Assembly (NCBI GenBank): GCA_018136815.1
Contig: CM030933.1
Coordinates: forward strand, 434,001-498,000
Direction: 5' to 3'
Source: Isochrysis galbana
Lineage: Eukaryota; Haptophyta; Isochrysidales; Isochrysidaceae
Length of the DNA stretch: 64,000 bases
Position numbers and translations under genes: made by a program. The notes under the pieces were generated by a model that saw only the letters and a program-made list of their open reading frames with translations, made no database searches and was not told the DNA's origin. Below, piece after piece: positions 39,813 through 51,928 of the stretch. Every line of letters begins with the position of its first letter. The first letter of the stretch is position 1.

Positions 39813-41302
39813 ATGTCGTCGGGCGGCGCGCGGCTCAATGTCTTCCCCACGCGGCAGAACCTGCAGGTCATGAAGGTGAAGCTGGTCGGCGCAAAGAAGG
39901 GGCACTCGCTGCTCAAGAAGAAGGCCGACGCGCTCACCATGCGCCTCCGCGGTACGCGAGTCGCACCGCCCACAATCCATCTTCATGTGCCTCTGCCGAG
40001 GAGCGCGGAGGGGGAGGGGCCGTACCCCCCCCCCGCTCCCTCCTCTCCCTCCCCAATTTTGACGAGCCACGGAAGGGCCTGTACGGGCGTCAGCGCATGG
40101 CTGCGTGCGGACGTCAATCCTCCCACTCATACTCCTTCCTCATCTCCGCCGATGGGGGCGTGTTTCGTATCTCTCCCTTTGCCACTTAGCTGCCGCTGAG
40201 CTGTGTGCCTCTGACCCTGCTCCCCTCGACTACCTGCAGCGCTTCTGCGCACCATCCTCGACGCAAAGGAGGCCATGGGTAAGGCCTTTAAAGAAGGCAA
40301 CTTTGCTCTCGCTGAGGTCAAATATGCGGCAGGAGACATTAAGCAGTCTATCATTGAGAACGTCGGCTTGGCTCAGAAGCGTGTGGAGACGCGTGTTGAT
40401 AACATTGCTGGTGTGAAAGTCCCCGTTTTCAAGGCGGTGGAAACAACGGATACTCCGATCGATTACACCGGTCTCGCCAGGGGTGGCCAACAGGTGCCTT
40501 GCTTCTGGGAATTTGTGAATTTCCATATCTTGCGCGCACACTGAATTGGCGTGGCCCTTCAATCTGAACGCTTCACCTTACTTACCGCAATTGTTAATAC
40601 ATCATCGCAGGTGGCGAAGGCCCGCAATACCTTCTCCAAGTGTGTTGAGACTTTGATTCAGCTCGCCACGTTGCAAACGTCTTTCCTGATTCTTGATGAG
40701 GTGTATATCCAACCCACATGGCGGCTCGCGAAGTACTTGCTGCATGATGCTGCTGTCCATAACGGCTCAGTTGCGAATCTGCTCAAAAAGCGCTCTGCGG
40801 CTTGTTCCCTCACATTCCCATCTCCCTTCATCCCAGGCCATCAAGGTCACGTCCCGCCGTGTCAATGCACTTGACACTGTCGTCATCCCCCGCATCGCCA
40901 ACACCGTCGCCTACATCAAGTCCGAGCTTGACGAGCTTGAGCGCGAGGAATTCTTCCGGCTCAAGCGCTCACAGGTGTGTTCTCGACTGGTGTTGCTCTC
41001 CCCAGCGGGAGCTGTGGCCTCCCATGCCTTCCTTGACTAAAGCGAAAGTAGTCTTTCATGGCTCCGTGCCTTGATTCCAACCAAACCGGTACTCCATCAT
41101 GTCACCGTTCCGCGCGGCCATGTCCTGCCCGCGCGCTCTATCCCCTTGGAGGCTAGCTGACCTTTGCTGTCGCCCCTTACCCCTGCAGGACAAGAAGCGC
41201 AAGGATGTTGCTGCCAAGGAGCTCTTGGCCCGCGAGGAGGCGGAGGCGGAGAAGGCCGCTTCCATGGTGGCACCTGCCGCTGATCCTGACGTCATTTACT
41301 AA
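39813..41302 (+). CDS. ATP6V1D: V-type H+-ATPase subunit D
   Basis: Five exons: 39813-39951, 40240-40493, 40611-40700, 40837-40974 and 41189-41302, 244 residues, with all GT..AG sites and phases consistent. The product begins [20 protein letters not shown] and includes [60 protein letters not shown] and [16 protein letters not shown], all hallmarks of subunit D. Subunit D is the central rotor shaft of the V1 sector and couples ATP hydrolysis to proton pumping into vacuoles and endosomes. Length is normal for the family (about 245-260) and nothing is missing. A divergent NME7 gene lies upstream. Confidence 0.93.
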
Positions 41303-41486
41303 GTCCTGGATTCTTAATCTCGCTCTCCCCTCTCTCTCGTTCGCTCTCTTGCTGACGCGGAGGCTTGGATATCCAAATGCGATCTTCATTCGTAGGATCG
41401 ATGTATCCGCCCTAGACGAAAGTCAATCAAGAATAGCTGGCACTACTTGATGAGGATGCACTAAAGATTTTCGGCTTTGAGACTGC

Positions 41487-41951
41487 TTGCACGTACGCCC
41501 CTCGCGCAGGCTCACCAGCAATCTGCCCAATGACGATGTTGGCAGTGCGCAATGTGTGCATCTTTCACTTGGTGAGCTGAAAAAGGCTTACATGTCAGCA
41601 GTGGAGGTCAAGAGGGTTGTGCCTCCGCTTGATCGTCCGCATGCCTCGCCTTGCGGCCGTGCCATGAAGGCGAGGGCGTTTGGAGGAGTCACAGTCAGCT
41701 CTGGCTCCTGCCCGACGCATCGCAGTGCAAGCAACCTGCCGCCTCTCATGTGCCCGTGCGCTCTATGCTGTTCTAGCGAAGCGCTTTGTCAACGTCAATG
41801 TGTCAACATGTGTTGGCATGCGCTTGCCCAATGGCGGCCAATCGCAGCAGCATGCAACATGCTCCTAAATACTACTTCCAGGAAGAATCGCCTCTCACGT
41901 GGCCCCGGGGATAACTACATTGAAGCCATGCCCGTTGGTCTTGTTTTTTAG
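41487..41951 (+). CDS. hypothetical, weakly supported open frame
   Basis: A 154-codon frame downstream of the V-ATPase D gene, Cys- and Ala-rich, with no recognised domain. It may be chance or part of a retroelement. Sequence 42105-42160 contains GAGGCGCCTCGTGCTCGTGC, also found at 46052-46071. Confidence 0.2.
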   Translation: MHVRPSRRLTSNLPNDDVGSAQCVHLSLGELKKAYMSAVEVKRVVPPLDRPHASPCGRAMKARAFGGVTVSSGSCPTHRSASNLPPLMCPCALCCSSEALCQRQCVNMCWHALAQWRPIAAACNMLLNTTSRKNRLSRGPGDNYIEAMPVGLVF

Positions 41952-42296
41952 TTTCTGGAGTTCCTTCGGAATGGGTTCAACTTCCTTCCGCTTAGCCGAT
42001 ATGGATGTGGACATTTGCTGGCTCATATCGAGTCCGTCCCATATTCATATTCGATGGAACGCAACCTCATGGTCACAGCATAAGGGTGTGAACCTACTTT
42101 TGTAGTCGTAGTAGGGGTCATTGGTCATTGGGAGGCGCCTCGTGCTCGTGCCCTCCGCCCCCTCATCTCATGCACTAACGCTAACACACTAACTAACGCC
42201 CCTCCGGGGGGCCTGCCGCCATCCTCACGCCCTGCCTTTTGGTAGCCTGGCCACTCACTCTTTTTAACCACGATTTTCCACCTTTCCTTGACGAGT

Positions 42297-42645
42297 TGGA
42301 ATGGCCCATAGATAGGGCCTGAGGGCAATGAGGAGGGAGCCAAGCCGGCGGCAGGCGCGGCTGAGGGAACGACTTCGGAGACGCTGACGGGCTGAAGCCC
42401 GTCAGCAGAGGCAAAGGAAGGCGGGCAGGCGGGCTTGGACGAGGGCGAGGACGGCGGCGAGAGCGACATCGAGCGAGCGGCGAGAGGCGAGGGCGAGTGA
42501 GAGGAGGGCTGTGTTGGCAGGGCGCAGGGCGCAGGGGCTGGCGAGGGAAGGCGAGTTTGTTTGTAGTTGTAGGGTATGAGTGTTAGACGAGAGCGAGAGG
42601 ACGAGAGCGAGAGCGACGGATGACGACTGACGACAAGACGCCTCC
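42297..42645 (+). mobile_element. LTR family 2, copy next to gag fragment
   Basis: Shares with 62477-62788 a long run of blocks: GGAATGGCCCATA..GGGCCTGAGGGCAATGAGG, GACGACTTCGGAGACGCTGA-like sequence, CGGGCTGA.GCCCGTCAGCAG, AGGACGGCGGCGAGAGCGAC, and GACGGATGACGACTGACGAC at the end. The ATG of the following gag frame (42620) lies within the shared end. Confidence 0.6.
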
Positions 42646-43380
42646 TCGGGCCTCTACTCACACCCCGTCAACTGGAGCTGGAATGGGTCCTCTCGCCTCG
42701 TCCGTTGCTCCATCGGCGGCCTTTCCTCTCCTTTCTTTTGCTGATCCTTTGCCAAGTGTTCCTTCCTCTCTCAATCCCTCTGTGGTTGGTGCTGAAGATG
42801 ATGTGGGTTCCGTCCGGTCCCTCCCTCCTTTCGAGCCCCCACCAAATGAAGAGTTTGTTCCACCCCCGTCGACGTACTCGTACCCCAAGCGTAACTTCGT
42901 TCCACCTCCGACCGCCACCGTCGGCGCCGCCCAAATCATGGACCAACAAGTCCAGATTGAGGCTCTCCGCGGCGCTGTCGACCGCCTTGAGTCCTCTACC
43001 CTCCAAGCCGCCCAACGCCACGAAGAATTTCAGCGGGAGGTGGGGTCTACCTTCAACGCGATACTCAGCATTCTACAAGGTCAAGCGGGCACTATGACTT
43101 CTCCTCGAGTCGAAACTTCGCCACCGCTTGTGGAAGAAGGAGACAACTCCATTGGTGCCCCTCCGGCCTCGATTGAGTCCCCTTCTCAACCTTTGCCCGC
43201 CGCGCCGTTCTCCGTTCCGCCGAATTCGAATTCCGATCCCGTATTCAATACGCCCGTTCCTGTCCCGTCTGCCGAGCCTGTTTCTGATCCCCAACCTCCA
43301 CCCACCGTCGCGGGCCTCCGCTCGCTTCCAAATCCGGCGACTCGGCGGCATCCCGTCGATCCAAGCGCAGTTGGAGTGAA
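42620..43380 (+). pseudogene. N-terminal fragment of a second gag-like ORF
   Basis: About 250 codons, Ser/Pro-rich with a coiled coil (MDQQVQIEALRGAVDRLESS, about residues 106-150) that parallels the gag coiled coil of the 8-kb element. The frame loses similarity after about 43380 and stops at 43448. ATG candidates are at 42620 and 42683 (GGAATGGG context, like 9091). It is truncated, with no capsid or pol part; the gene that follows is on the other strand. Confidence 0.55.
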
Positions 43381-43591
43381 GGAGTGTGCGTGCAGTGCAG
43401 GTGCCTGCTTATTTTTTCCGATAACATGGGTGGTGTGCCCCACCACTTGATCAATTTTGGCTCTCAACTTGCAATCCCACGCGAGCACGATCAACAGCCA
43501 CCTTGGCGGGCTACTGGCCGCCCAGCGCGCCCCGTTCACCGTGTCTTCACCTGCACCTGCAGTTCCTGCACTCTCACCTTCACCTGCACCT

Positions 43592-44318
43592 TCACTGAAG
43601 AAAAAACTTCGGACCAGCACCTTCCCAGTTGGAAAAAATTTTTATTTCACCTTGTTCCTTGCCGGGGGTGTACAAGTGTGCGCCTGCCTGTTGTTGCGCA
43701 CATGGGCGGACAACACGATGTCAACATGGCGTGAGTGAATGTGTGTATACATAGACAATCCATCCGTGCGCTCTGCGTGCTCGATACTCGATCAGGCGGT
43801 GCGGTGCGGGGGAAAGGGGGAAGGTGGGGAAAGGGTGATGGTGTTCAGCCTACCTGCACCCAGCCCTTGACGGAGGCAATGACGGAGCCGTACGCGGGGA
43901 AGGTTGCGCCATGCAACGAGTGGTGCTTCTTCGCCAAGGACAGGATGCCGTCCGACTCCGACTCGTGCGTCCACACCTCCTTCAGCGTGCGGGCGTCGCC
44001 ATCTGCGGCCACGCCATCCTTGAAGGTCTTGAAAGCCGACTCACCGCCTCACCCGCCGCGGCCACCTCCGTGAGCACAGCCACCTTGCGCTCCATCGTCC
44101 ACTCAAAGCGCGTCTTTCCCTGCGGAGCAGTTGCAGCTGTGAGGACACATTGCTCGGGCCTAGGCATCTTGATCTTGAGCGGAATGGGGCACCGCGCGGG
44201 GCGCACGCTCTGGCTGCCGTGGGCCCCTTGCCCCACGCGCGGCATGCATGCCTTCCCTCTCGTGAGAGGGTGGCAAGGCCACTGTAGGGGCAGCCCTCAC
44301 CTTCGCCGCCGTCGCCAT
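43592..44318 (-). CDS. small four-exon protein of unknown function
   Basis: Exons on the minus strand: 44318-44301, 44119-44053, 44002-43854 and 43687-43592, 109 residues. Splice ends are GTGAGG/CCGCAG, GTGAGG/CCGCAG and GTAGGC/AACAG, with phases 0, 1 and 0 consistent. The product starts MATAAKGKTRFEWTMERK and later contains KEVWTHESESDGILSLAKKH, FPAYGSVIASVKGW and IFSNWEGAGPKFF. The Trp/basic spacing faintly resembles a Myb/SANT-like domain, but I do not recognise a family. The second intron is only 50 bp and is bounded by direct copies of GTGGCCGC. Minus-strand reading is preferred because the joins restore one continuous frame. Confidence 0.5.
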
Positions 44319-44757
44319 CGCCCCTCGCCCCTCCTAGAACACCGTCTTTCACCGAAGACGGTTGGAAGAGGCGCGCACTCTGCGCTTCCTTACAATGACC
44401 TGTTTGAGGAAGGTTTCAGGAACGCGACTTCTTAGAACTCCCTTCCTGAATCCCTCTTTCAGCCCTTTTCGAACTTTGTAAAAGCCCTCGACAATCTTTT
44501 GACCTTTTGACCTTTTGACCTTTGAGTAGGTCGACACTTCTATGAATAGAGAAGCGAGCAAGCGCGCAGCAGCAGGAGAGAACGAACGCACGACGAAAAG
44601 GAGAAGAGAGACCTTCTGAGTGAAGGAAGAGAGAAAGGCCAAGAAAGGAAGGCAAAGGAGAGAGAAGAGGAGACGGGCGGCAGGCCGGCGCGGAGAGTGA
44701 GTGTGCCCTTGGCTGCGGGAGGAAGGGGGAAAGGGGGAAGGGGGGGGTGCATCCCGG

Positions 44758-45510
44758 ATGAACGGCGGCCGTGCGGCACCTATTGGTGCGGCGCCTGCGC
44801 GCCGCGCCACTCGCATCTTCTACCCCCTCGAAGAGCAGTGCCCCGCCCAGTACTACCCGAAGTTACACACCGTCAACGGCCGACGAATGCGGCTCGTGCG
44901 AGCCGCTCTTCTCACGATGTGCTTGCTGCAGCTTGCCGCCTCGCTCTACATCTACAAGCACGCGCACATGCACGACTACGTCTACGAGATCTTCACCGTC
45001 GGTGCGAATGCGCTTTCCGCCATTGCAGCGTTCAGCGGCTTCCTCGGCGTCGCACTCGAGTCGCGGGGGGCGCTCCTCTTTTTCTATATCAACCAGCTCT
45101 GGTCGCTTTCCAACGTATGCACATTCTTTGTAATGATGATGGGCTCCTACGAGCAGCAACTGACGGCCTGCCGTATGCTCGCGCTGGGGGACATGTCGGC
45201 TGATGAGGCCCAGGCGCGCGAACTTGGCTGCGATGGAGTGGCGGCGCGGCACCACACTCTGCTAGGTGTGATGGTGGCGCTCCTGGCACAGCTTTGGATC
45301 TCTTGTTTCCTCGCTCGCACATTCTCCGAGATGATTCAAGACATGCAGAGCGATGAGGCCGATCGGCTCCTGGTGCAATTTATCTGGGAGCGAAGGCGAG
45401 AAACCTGGCAGCAGCTGCGGCGTTTCGAGGACGTGGTACAACGTCAATTTGAGGAGCTCCGAGCATCTTTAGTGAGTAAGCAAGGGTTGCTCTCCCAACT
45501 CAGCGGGTGA
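44758..45510 (+). CDS. four-transmembrane protein, tetraspanin-like topology
   Basis: 250 residues from ATG 44758; the frame extends upstream only through a GTG and G-rich sequence. Hydrophobic segments at about residues 46-68, 76-102, 104-130 and 180-203 give four TM helices with short N-terminal and longer third loops. The N-terminus carries FYPLEEQCPAQYYPKLHTV. A charged C-terminal helix of about 50 residues (RRRETWQQLRRFEDVVQRQF) follows TM4 and may form a cytosolic coiled coil. No CCG tetraspanin motif is seen, so the resemblance is topological only. Single exon. Confidence 0.6.
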   Translation: MNGGRAAPIGAAPARRATRIFYPLEEQCPAQYYPKLHTVNGRRMRLVRAALLTMCLLQLAASLYIYKHAHMHDYVYEIFTVGANALSAIAAFSGFLGVALESRGALLFFYINQLWSLSNVCTFFVMMMGSYEQQLTACRMLALGDMSADEAQARELGCDGVAARHHTLLGVMVALLAQLWISCFLARTFSEMIQDMQSDEADRLLVQFIWERRRETWQQLRRFEDVVQRQFEELRASLVSKQGLLSQLSG

Positions 45511-46032
45511 TGGGCGTGTGTGGGGTGCAAGTGTGGCTTGCTTCGCCACGCCGTGCCGTGACAAAACGTGGCAGGTTAAAAGGCATGGGATCGAATCGGC
45601 TTATATTTTCCCGTGCGCTTAGAGGGTACACCGTTGCTCCTCCTCGGCTGGCTTCGGGAGTGCTTGAATAGAAGGGTTTTTGGCATGGGGTGCTCATGGA
45701 GAACCAACCCGATGCGTCACTCCGATCATTACACTGACAAAATGTCGGCACACACTTCGGTAGTTGCCGCGAGGTCTTCGATTGACCTCGCGCATCTTGA
45801 GAGGCCGTTGTCGTGTGCGTATGCTAGCCTAGAGCCTGAGCGCATCTCGGCGCCACTTTTTGCCGCGTCCGCCTGTGCGAGGTGCCGCGCCTCGCAACTT
45901 GCGAGCTGACGCAGCACTGCCATGCATTCCTTTTTCCGGACCATGTCTGCGGCCTGAGACCTAGATACTAGATAATCCATAGAATGTTATGCCCCAAACT
46001 TCCCGTTCCCGGCGAACCTGAACCTGCTGTGG

Positions 46033-46200
46033 TACAGTAGGGGCTCAATGGCCGGAGGCGCCTCGTGCTCGTGCTCGTGCTCTTGCCCTCTCCCTCTCCC
46101 CGATCATCCATCGTCGGCTAACTACGCCATTAAGGCATAGGATAGAGCGCGCGCCACCGCTTCCTTCCTCTCTTGCCGCTAATATTAAAAAAATCTCTTG
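46033..46200 (+). mobile_element. possible short retroposon ending in TAATATTAAAAAAA
   Basis: Contains GGAGGCGCCTCGTGCTCGTG and GATAGAGCGCGCGCC motifs and ends CCGCTAATATTAAAAAAATC, resembling LINE-A tail ends (AATATTAAAA). The hairpin blocks are not recognisable, so the assignment is weak. Confidence 0.3.
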
Positions 46201-46586
46201 TGAAAGCTTGCCGCGCTCCCGTTGAAATAATGAATAATGCGAATAAAGCAAAAGCACTTTTGCACATCTACTCCTGCGCGGACGGCCGGATGCCCATCAT
46301 GCTCTACCGCACATGGCACGATGAGGCGAGGCGCTACGACCTCTCGACTGCCCAAAACTTTGTCATCTCAGTCGCGCGTGCGCTGCGCCGTCCGCACAAG
46401 ACTGCCCCAAACGTCGCCTCGGTGTTGTTCGCCTTCCGTGGGGGACGGGAGGTGTACGAAGAGGACAGGCTTGCCAGGTGGAATGGCGGCGCTTGCGCCA
46501 CGTGCACCGAGCAACTCCCCCAGTGGCGACAGAATTGTAGCCCGGTGGCGCCAGTGGAGAGGCTTGTGCACGTCCAGTGTCTCTAA
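46173..46586 (+). CDS. hypothetical open frame
   Basis: A 137-codon frame with coherent amino-acid composition in its central 80 residues (LLHIYSCADGRMPIMLYRTW and RALRRPHKTAPNVASVLFAF), but no recognised domain. The first 20 codons overlap a probable retroposon end, so the true start may be ATG 46209 or an upstream exon. Confidence 0.3.
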   Translation: MPLILKKSLVKACRAPVEIMNNANKAKALLHIYSCADGRMPIMLYRTWHDEARRYDLSTAQNFVISVARALRRPHKTAPNVASVLFAFRGGREVYEEDRLARWNGGACATCTEQLPQWRQNCSPVAPVERLVHVQCL

Positions 46587-46949
46587 CGCGGAGGCAGGCG
46601 CGGGCCTGAGAATCTTGGTCGTCCACCTCTCAAAATTTTCGCCCGCAGGCAACAAGCGGAGGAGTGTTCTACTCGCACCAGCGTGATTCAGCAACAGATG
46701 GGACAAAAACTGGTTGGTGGGATGCTGAAAGGCTGCAAAGAGCACTGACGCGCCGCAGTCGACCAGTGAGACCTTGGTAGTTTTGACATGTACGAAAACG
46801 CTAAGCGGACACAAAACATCATTTCACTACAGACGCCCCTTCCTCCATACACCTGAGCACAGACACTTCGGCCTAGTTCCGTGACACAACCCTTCGTACC
46901 CAGCAAGCAGCATTTGCATGCAAGCTAGTTCATCACGGTCGGTATCGAG

Positions 46950-47604
46950 ATGGTTCAGAAGAAAGGTAGACATCACGTGATATTTTTCACAAATGGAACG
47001 CGCACCTTCTCGCCGTTTGTCTTCATTCTAGCTTCACTAGCGCTATGCGGTGCCAAGCGACTCGGTCACCGCACCTACGAGGAGATCTGCACCCCAGCCT
47101 TCAAGTTCTGCGAACACATGGAGGAGGGCATGAGCGGCGCCATCCTGGCGATGCTGCTCGTCACAGCCTCTGGCATGGGCCGTGGATGTGGAGACTTTCG
47201 CGTGGATCTGGCCAAGGACCAAGGAACGCTACCCGTCGATGTGGGCACTCATCAAGCCATACATGGGCCGTTGGTGCAAGGCAACCCTCATGCTCGTCGG
47301 CGACTACTCTGACGAGTACGACAAGATCCCAGTCCCCAAGACCAGCTACATTGGAGAGCAAGCCGCCGTCGCGTACCTCTGCATGGAATACATCACGGCG
47401 GTCGCGTACGCTGAAGCGGATCCCATGGTGCAAGTGCGCCGAGCAGCTGGCAAACTCTACATGCAGGACAAGAAGGCCGTCCTCGCATGCATCACGGATC
47501 TCGCCACCCAAGATCAGCCAAGCGATATCGTCGCCTGTCAGCAGAACGACGAGGAAGAGGGATGTGAGAAAAAGACGAAGAAGATGAAAACTCAGCCCGC
47601 GTAG
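46950..47604 (+). CDS. hypothetical membrane-associated protein with an apparent frame change
   Basis: The first frame (46950-47185) starts MVQKKGRHHV and has a hydrophobic segment at about residues 20-38 (FSPFVFILASLALCGAKRLG) and a second near SGAILAMLLVTAS. From about 47178 the coherent sequence continues in another frame (VDVETFAWIWPRTKERYPSM..LCMEYITAVAYAEADPM..), ending in a Lys-rich tail at 47604. A single-base indel near 47178 or an unseen intron is needed to join them. The tail EEEGCEKKTKKMK is charged. The family is unknown. Confidence 0.4.
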
Positions 47605-47820
47605 CTGGGGGTGTTGGGAGTGGGGGAGCGTGATTAGCTTTGTAATAATAATATTAGAGTTGTAATTGTAATAATAACCAAAAAAGAAAACAAATAGCCT
47701 GGCCCTCTTTTGACGGAACGCGACTTTGTGTAGTAGCTTTTCGTCCGTTGTGTGAAAAATAATTCCATACGCAAACGTAACAGACGCGGCTTTAACACCG
47801 GCTACTATGCATTATGTGCG

Positions 47821-48560
<740 letters not shown>

Positions 48561-48714
48561 CTAACCAGAGCTAGACGAGAAAGCGCGCCCTTGAACTATG
48601 TTGCATGGGGTACATTGGGGCTTAATCCTATTACTTTAGACTGTCTCACAATTGTCATTTTATCCCCCAATCACGGCGGCCACGGGAGCCACTCGATTCC
48701 CGCGCGGTTCGGCG

Positions 48715-48858
48715 ACAGGGTACCCCGGAAACCGAGGAAAAAGGAACGACGGGGGGCAGGGGAAGAGGTGGAGTGAGGGAAGTTAAGGGCGTTGTCGGAG
48801 TAGAACAAGGGATACCTCGGGATAGTAGGTGTGTAGCCCAGAAGCTTCAGATTTTTTT
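48715..48858 (+). mobile_element. LINE-B 3' tail, plus orientation
   Basis: TACCCCGGAAACCGAGGAAAAAGGAAC, GGGGCAGGGGAAGAGGTGGA, GTGAGGGAAGTTAAGGGCG and GTGTAGCCCAGAAGCTTCAGATTTTTTT match the reverse complement of 47937-48075 closely. It forms an inverted pair with the copy 0.65 kb upstream. Confidence 0.75.
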
Positions 48859-49683
48859 AATGCATTATGTGCGAAAACGCTACCACTCTCCACTCTACCT
48901 CGGTCACACTAGTCACAGCCAAGACGTTCCCTTTCCCGTTTCCTCCATATTCTTGCGCAACCTCCTTTCAGAGTTGGGTGACATTCGAGGGCAGATGGGC
49001 TATGTGTACACCACCTATCGCGTGCCCATGGTCCATGGAAGACGGAAGGACGCCTTGGCCTTTGGCCGACTACTTTTCCGATGCTTGCGTCGCCGCGTCC
49101 CCCCCCCCCCCCACTATCTCTCATGCTCATGCACAAATGAAGCTAGAAACAGCAGCGAGACAGGCTCGGATCTGGGCATATTCACGATGATCCGCCACAT
49201 GAACTAGAGTAGCTCTGATTGCTGTCGCCCCCAAATAGTGCAATTCGAATCCCAACGCCCTGCCACCTTCGCGCCACGCGTACACCTAGAGATGGAGAAC
49301 CCGTAGCCGCACTTCCTAATGAATTACGCAAGGTTTGTATATCATGCGCTAGCATATGAACAGCACCGCTACTGGCCATAGCGCGCCATGCAGCCAGCCT
49401 CGAGTCGGCTCAATAGAGCTGTGGAGCGAAATCAAATCGGCCACCAGGGTGTCAAAGTTCATCTGGGCTTCTCGTAGTGCTAGAAGCTCCACGTCGCAAC
49501 TTCTCCTCTGCAACATACCTGCGACGCAGACCATCCCGAAAATATTTGAAGCATACAGCTCCGCACAGTGTTCCAGTCAGTGAGCTGACCAAGGTTGCGG
49601 TGTTGAACGTGTAGCTTCTCTACGTTCCCACATGCTTGCATGAAATGGTGGTTGTGTGACTACGAAGCTACACCCGCCCTCCC

Positions 49684-50574
49684 TTACTGTTGTAGCCGTT
49701 TTTTCATCGTCACATCGTCGCCCTTCTTAACGAGATCAAGAGAAGAGTCGCCATCTTCATCTCGCGCATGAAGATCGGCTCCACAGGCAAGAAGGGCCAT
49801 AAAAGCATCGGCATTGCTATGGTAAGCAGCCTGATGAGCAAGCAAAGCGTCATGAAAGTACAGCTTCAAACAGTAACTCTGCGAACCACTGCAACACGAT
49901 TTAGGACATCAGGCCATGTGCTCAAGGAGCTGCTCACCCAATGAAGAGGCGTTGTGAGCTCGGTCGTTCGAATCTGCACGTCCGCACCAGCTTGACAGAG
50001 GAACTTTATCATGTTTGCGTTGTTGAGCTGCGCAGCCATGTGCAGAGCTGAGTACCTGACAGCATAGACAACGAAGATTTGGCAGCGCCCACCGAATTCA
50101 GTACCAGAGGTTCGCCACGCACCCGTTTTGACTCTGCTGATTCACGTCGGCACCACCCGCGAGCAGGTTTCGCACCACTTCTTCATGACCAACTGCCGCA
50201 GCGAGATGCAACGGAGTCTCCCCGTGCTCGTCCCCAACAGATGGCGAAGCACCGTACTCAATCAGCAGCGATACCATGGACGCATGGCCCATGCCTACAA
50301 TCAAGAGACGTGAGCCAGCCTCAAATCTCCCACCAACGCAGCGGTAGAGCACACAACGGCTGGCAAGGGCGAGCTTCCGACCTGCAGCAAGATGGAGCGG
50401 CGTGTACCCATCCTGATCTCTGCTTTGCGGATCTTCACCGCTCTCGAGTGCTCGCGCGACGACGTCGAGATCACCCCGCTCTGCCGCATGATGGAGTTCT
50501 CGCCCGTGCACGCCGAGCAGTGCGGCAGCTACCCAGATGGCGAGCTGGAGGGCAGCGCCGCGAGACCGCGCCAT
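49684..50574 (-). CDS. ankyrin-repeat protein with signal peptide, four exons
   Basis: Exons on the minus strand: 50574-50382, 50294-50123, 50055-49938 and 49830-49684, 209 residues. All introns are 66-107 bp with GT..AG ends and matched phases (1, 2, 0). The N-terminus ALQLAIWVAAALLGVHG is a clear signal peptide. It is followed by about five ankyrin repeats with GYTPLHLAA, GETPLHLAAAVGHEEVVRNL, YSALHMAAQ and TPLHWAAYHSNADAFMALL motifs; the repeats become regular only after the introns are removed, which supports the joins. Ankyrin repeats bind protein partners; the signal peptide suggests a secretory-pathway or extracellular location. There is no TM anchor. Confidence 0.85.
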
Positions 50575-51486
50575 CCCGCTCTCTCTCGCTCCCGTGAGGT
50601 GTGGGCCTGTGGGTCGGAGCGTCCGTGGGCTCTGATACTCGTTTATTCGGTTTCACAGTGATAGGGACCATTCCCATTCCGTCTCGCTGTGCAAAGTAGC
50701 AGATCGGTGTGTAGCTAGATTAACTCCTTACTGCCGGAGCGCCGAAATCGGCGCTTCCCCTCAGTTTCTTCAGTTTTTCTCCTCCTAAGCTTGATCCGCG
50801 GGCCACCAGATCATGGCTGATGGCAGGGGGTATGCCGAGACGCAATGCTATGACCTCGCAGCCATATTCAGCCAATCAGCTAAAATCAACTAGGCATGTT
50901 TCTTGGTCTTGGCTAGAATTGGTCGAGAAAGTGGAGCGCCGATCGCCGATTTCGGCGCTTCGCTTTTATAAATAACCAACGTAAAAACGTAAAAGTAAAA
51001 GAATGCAGTGAGAGGTGTCTCGTCGGCTTCATATTGCAATCCTGTCAACGCCGCGCCTTCTCGATCGCCCGAACGCCGAACGCTTGAACGCCCAGAGGGG
51101 GTGCCTCACCCTGGGCCGTGTGGAGGACGACGTGCGCCCCGGCACCCGGCTGCCCCCCTCCTCCCATGATGATGGTGAGGGGGGCCACTACACCGCCGTC
51201 GAGGTTGTCTATCCGACGGCGGTGAACGATGCTCACCTCCTCTCGCCCAATGGCATTGGCCAATGGCCAGCCGCCATGGTTCCGGCTCGCCAAGGCGCAA
51301 GGCGTGCCAGCGGTCAGCGATAGGGACAGGCCAGAGTTTCGTTTGAGACCTGCCCCAAATTTCGTTCGATATTTCGTCCATATTTCGCGTTTCCCCCCCC
51401 AAATTTCGACAATATTTTGCTTGCGTTCAGCTATACTATTACTACCTACGGCTACACGGCTACGGGCTTCGGCGCTCGGCGCACTT
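50575..51486. other. intergenic, with near-palindromic GCGCCGAAATCGGCGC motifs
   Basis: GCGCCGAAATCGGCGCTTC at 50738-50756 and its reversed form near 50953-50974 bracket about 220 bp. No target duplication is obvious. Other frames here lack recognisable domains. Confidence 0.4.
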
Positions 51487-51500
51487 ACTGATGCATGAAT

Positions 51501-51928
51501 AGACGCCATAACCAACTACACGCCTTGCCCCAAGAGGTCGCGCACGCAAAAAGCCAAGGACAGACTCTTCGCATATCCTAGCGCGACTACCCCCGACAGC
51601 CTAAAATCCCTATACGTAATAGCATGGAGATAGATACATCATCAGAGACTTCTACAGAGTAGAATACGAGTCATATGAATTTCACTACATACCAGCATTG
51701 GAAGCCACGCTCATAAGATTCTCTACCCTGGTGAGAGGCCGCGCTCCGCCGAGCCTCTACAACTCGGCGAGAACCGGCAAGGCCGCCCAGGGAAGAAAAC
51801 CCAAGATCAAAACCCCGCGAGAACTTAGTACACCAATGTTCACGGAGGACCGAAAGGGTAGATTGAAAATGAGCGACACCCTAAGCCAAGTGGCGGAAGC
51901 GCTTGGCCTAGCAGAGCGGCTGGCCTGA
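51501..51928 (+). pseudogene. LINE ORF2 C-terminal remnant
   Basis: The last 76 residues align without gaps with the end of the 19.0-kb LINE ORF (LIRFSTLVRGR, AAQGRKPKIK, STPMFTEDRKGRLKMSDTLS). The upstream part has a TAG within the AWRYIIRDF-equivalent segment and one frame change, so it is dead. Confidence 0.7.

Noticed and set aside
37776-40199. Three overlapping plus-strand frames of 660-807 codons, very Pro/Ser/Cys-rich
   Set aside because: They are translations of the 53-56 bp minisatellite and poly-C tracts in all frames; only the short piece from 39813 is real coding sequence (V-ATPase D exon 1).
45729-45980. 83-codon minus-strand frame downstream of the four-TM gene
   Set aside because: No domain, short, and no supporting splice or composition signal.
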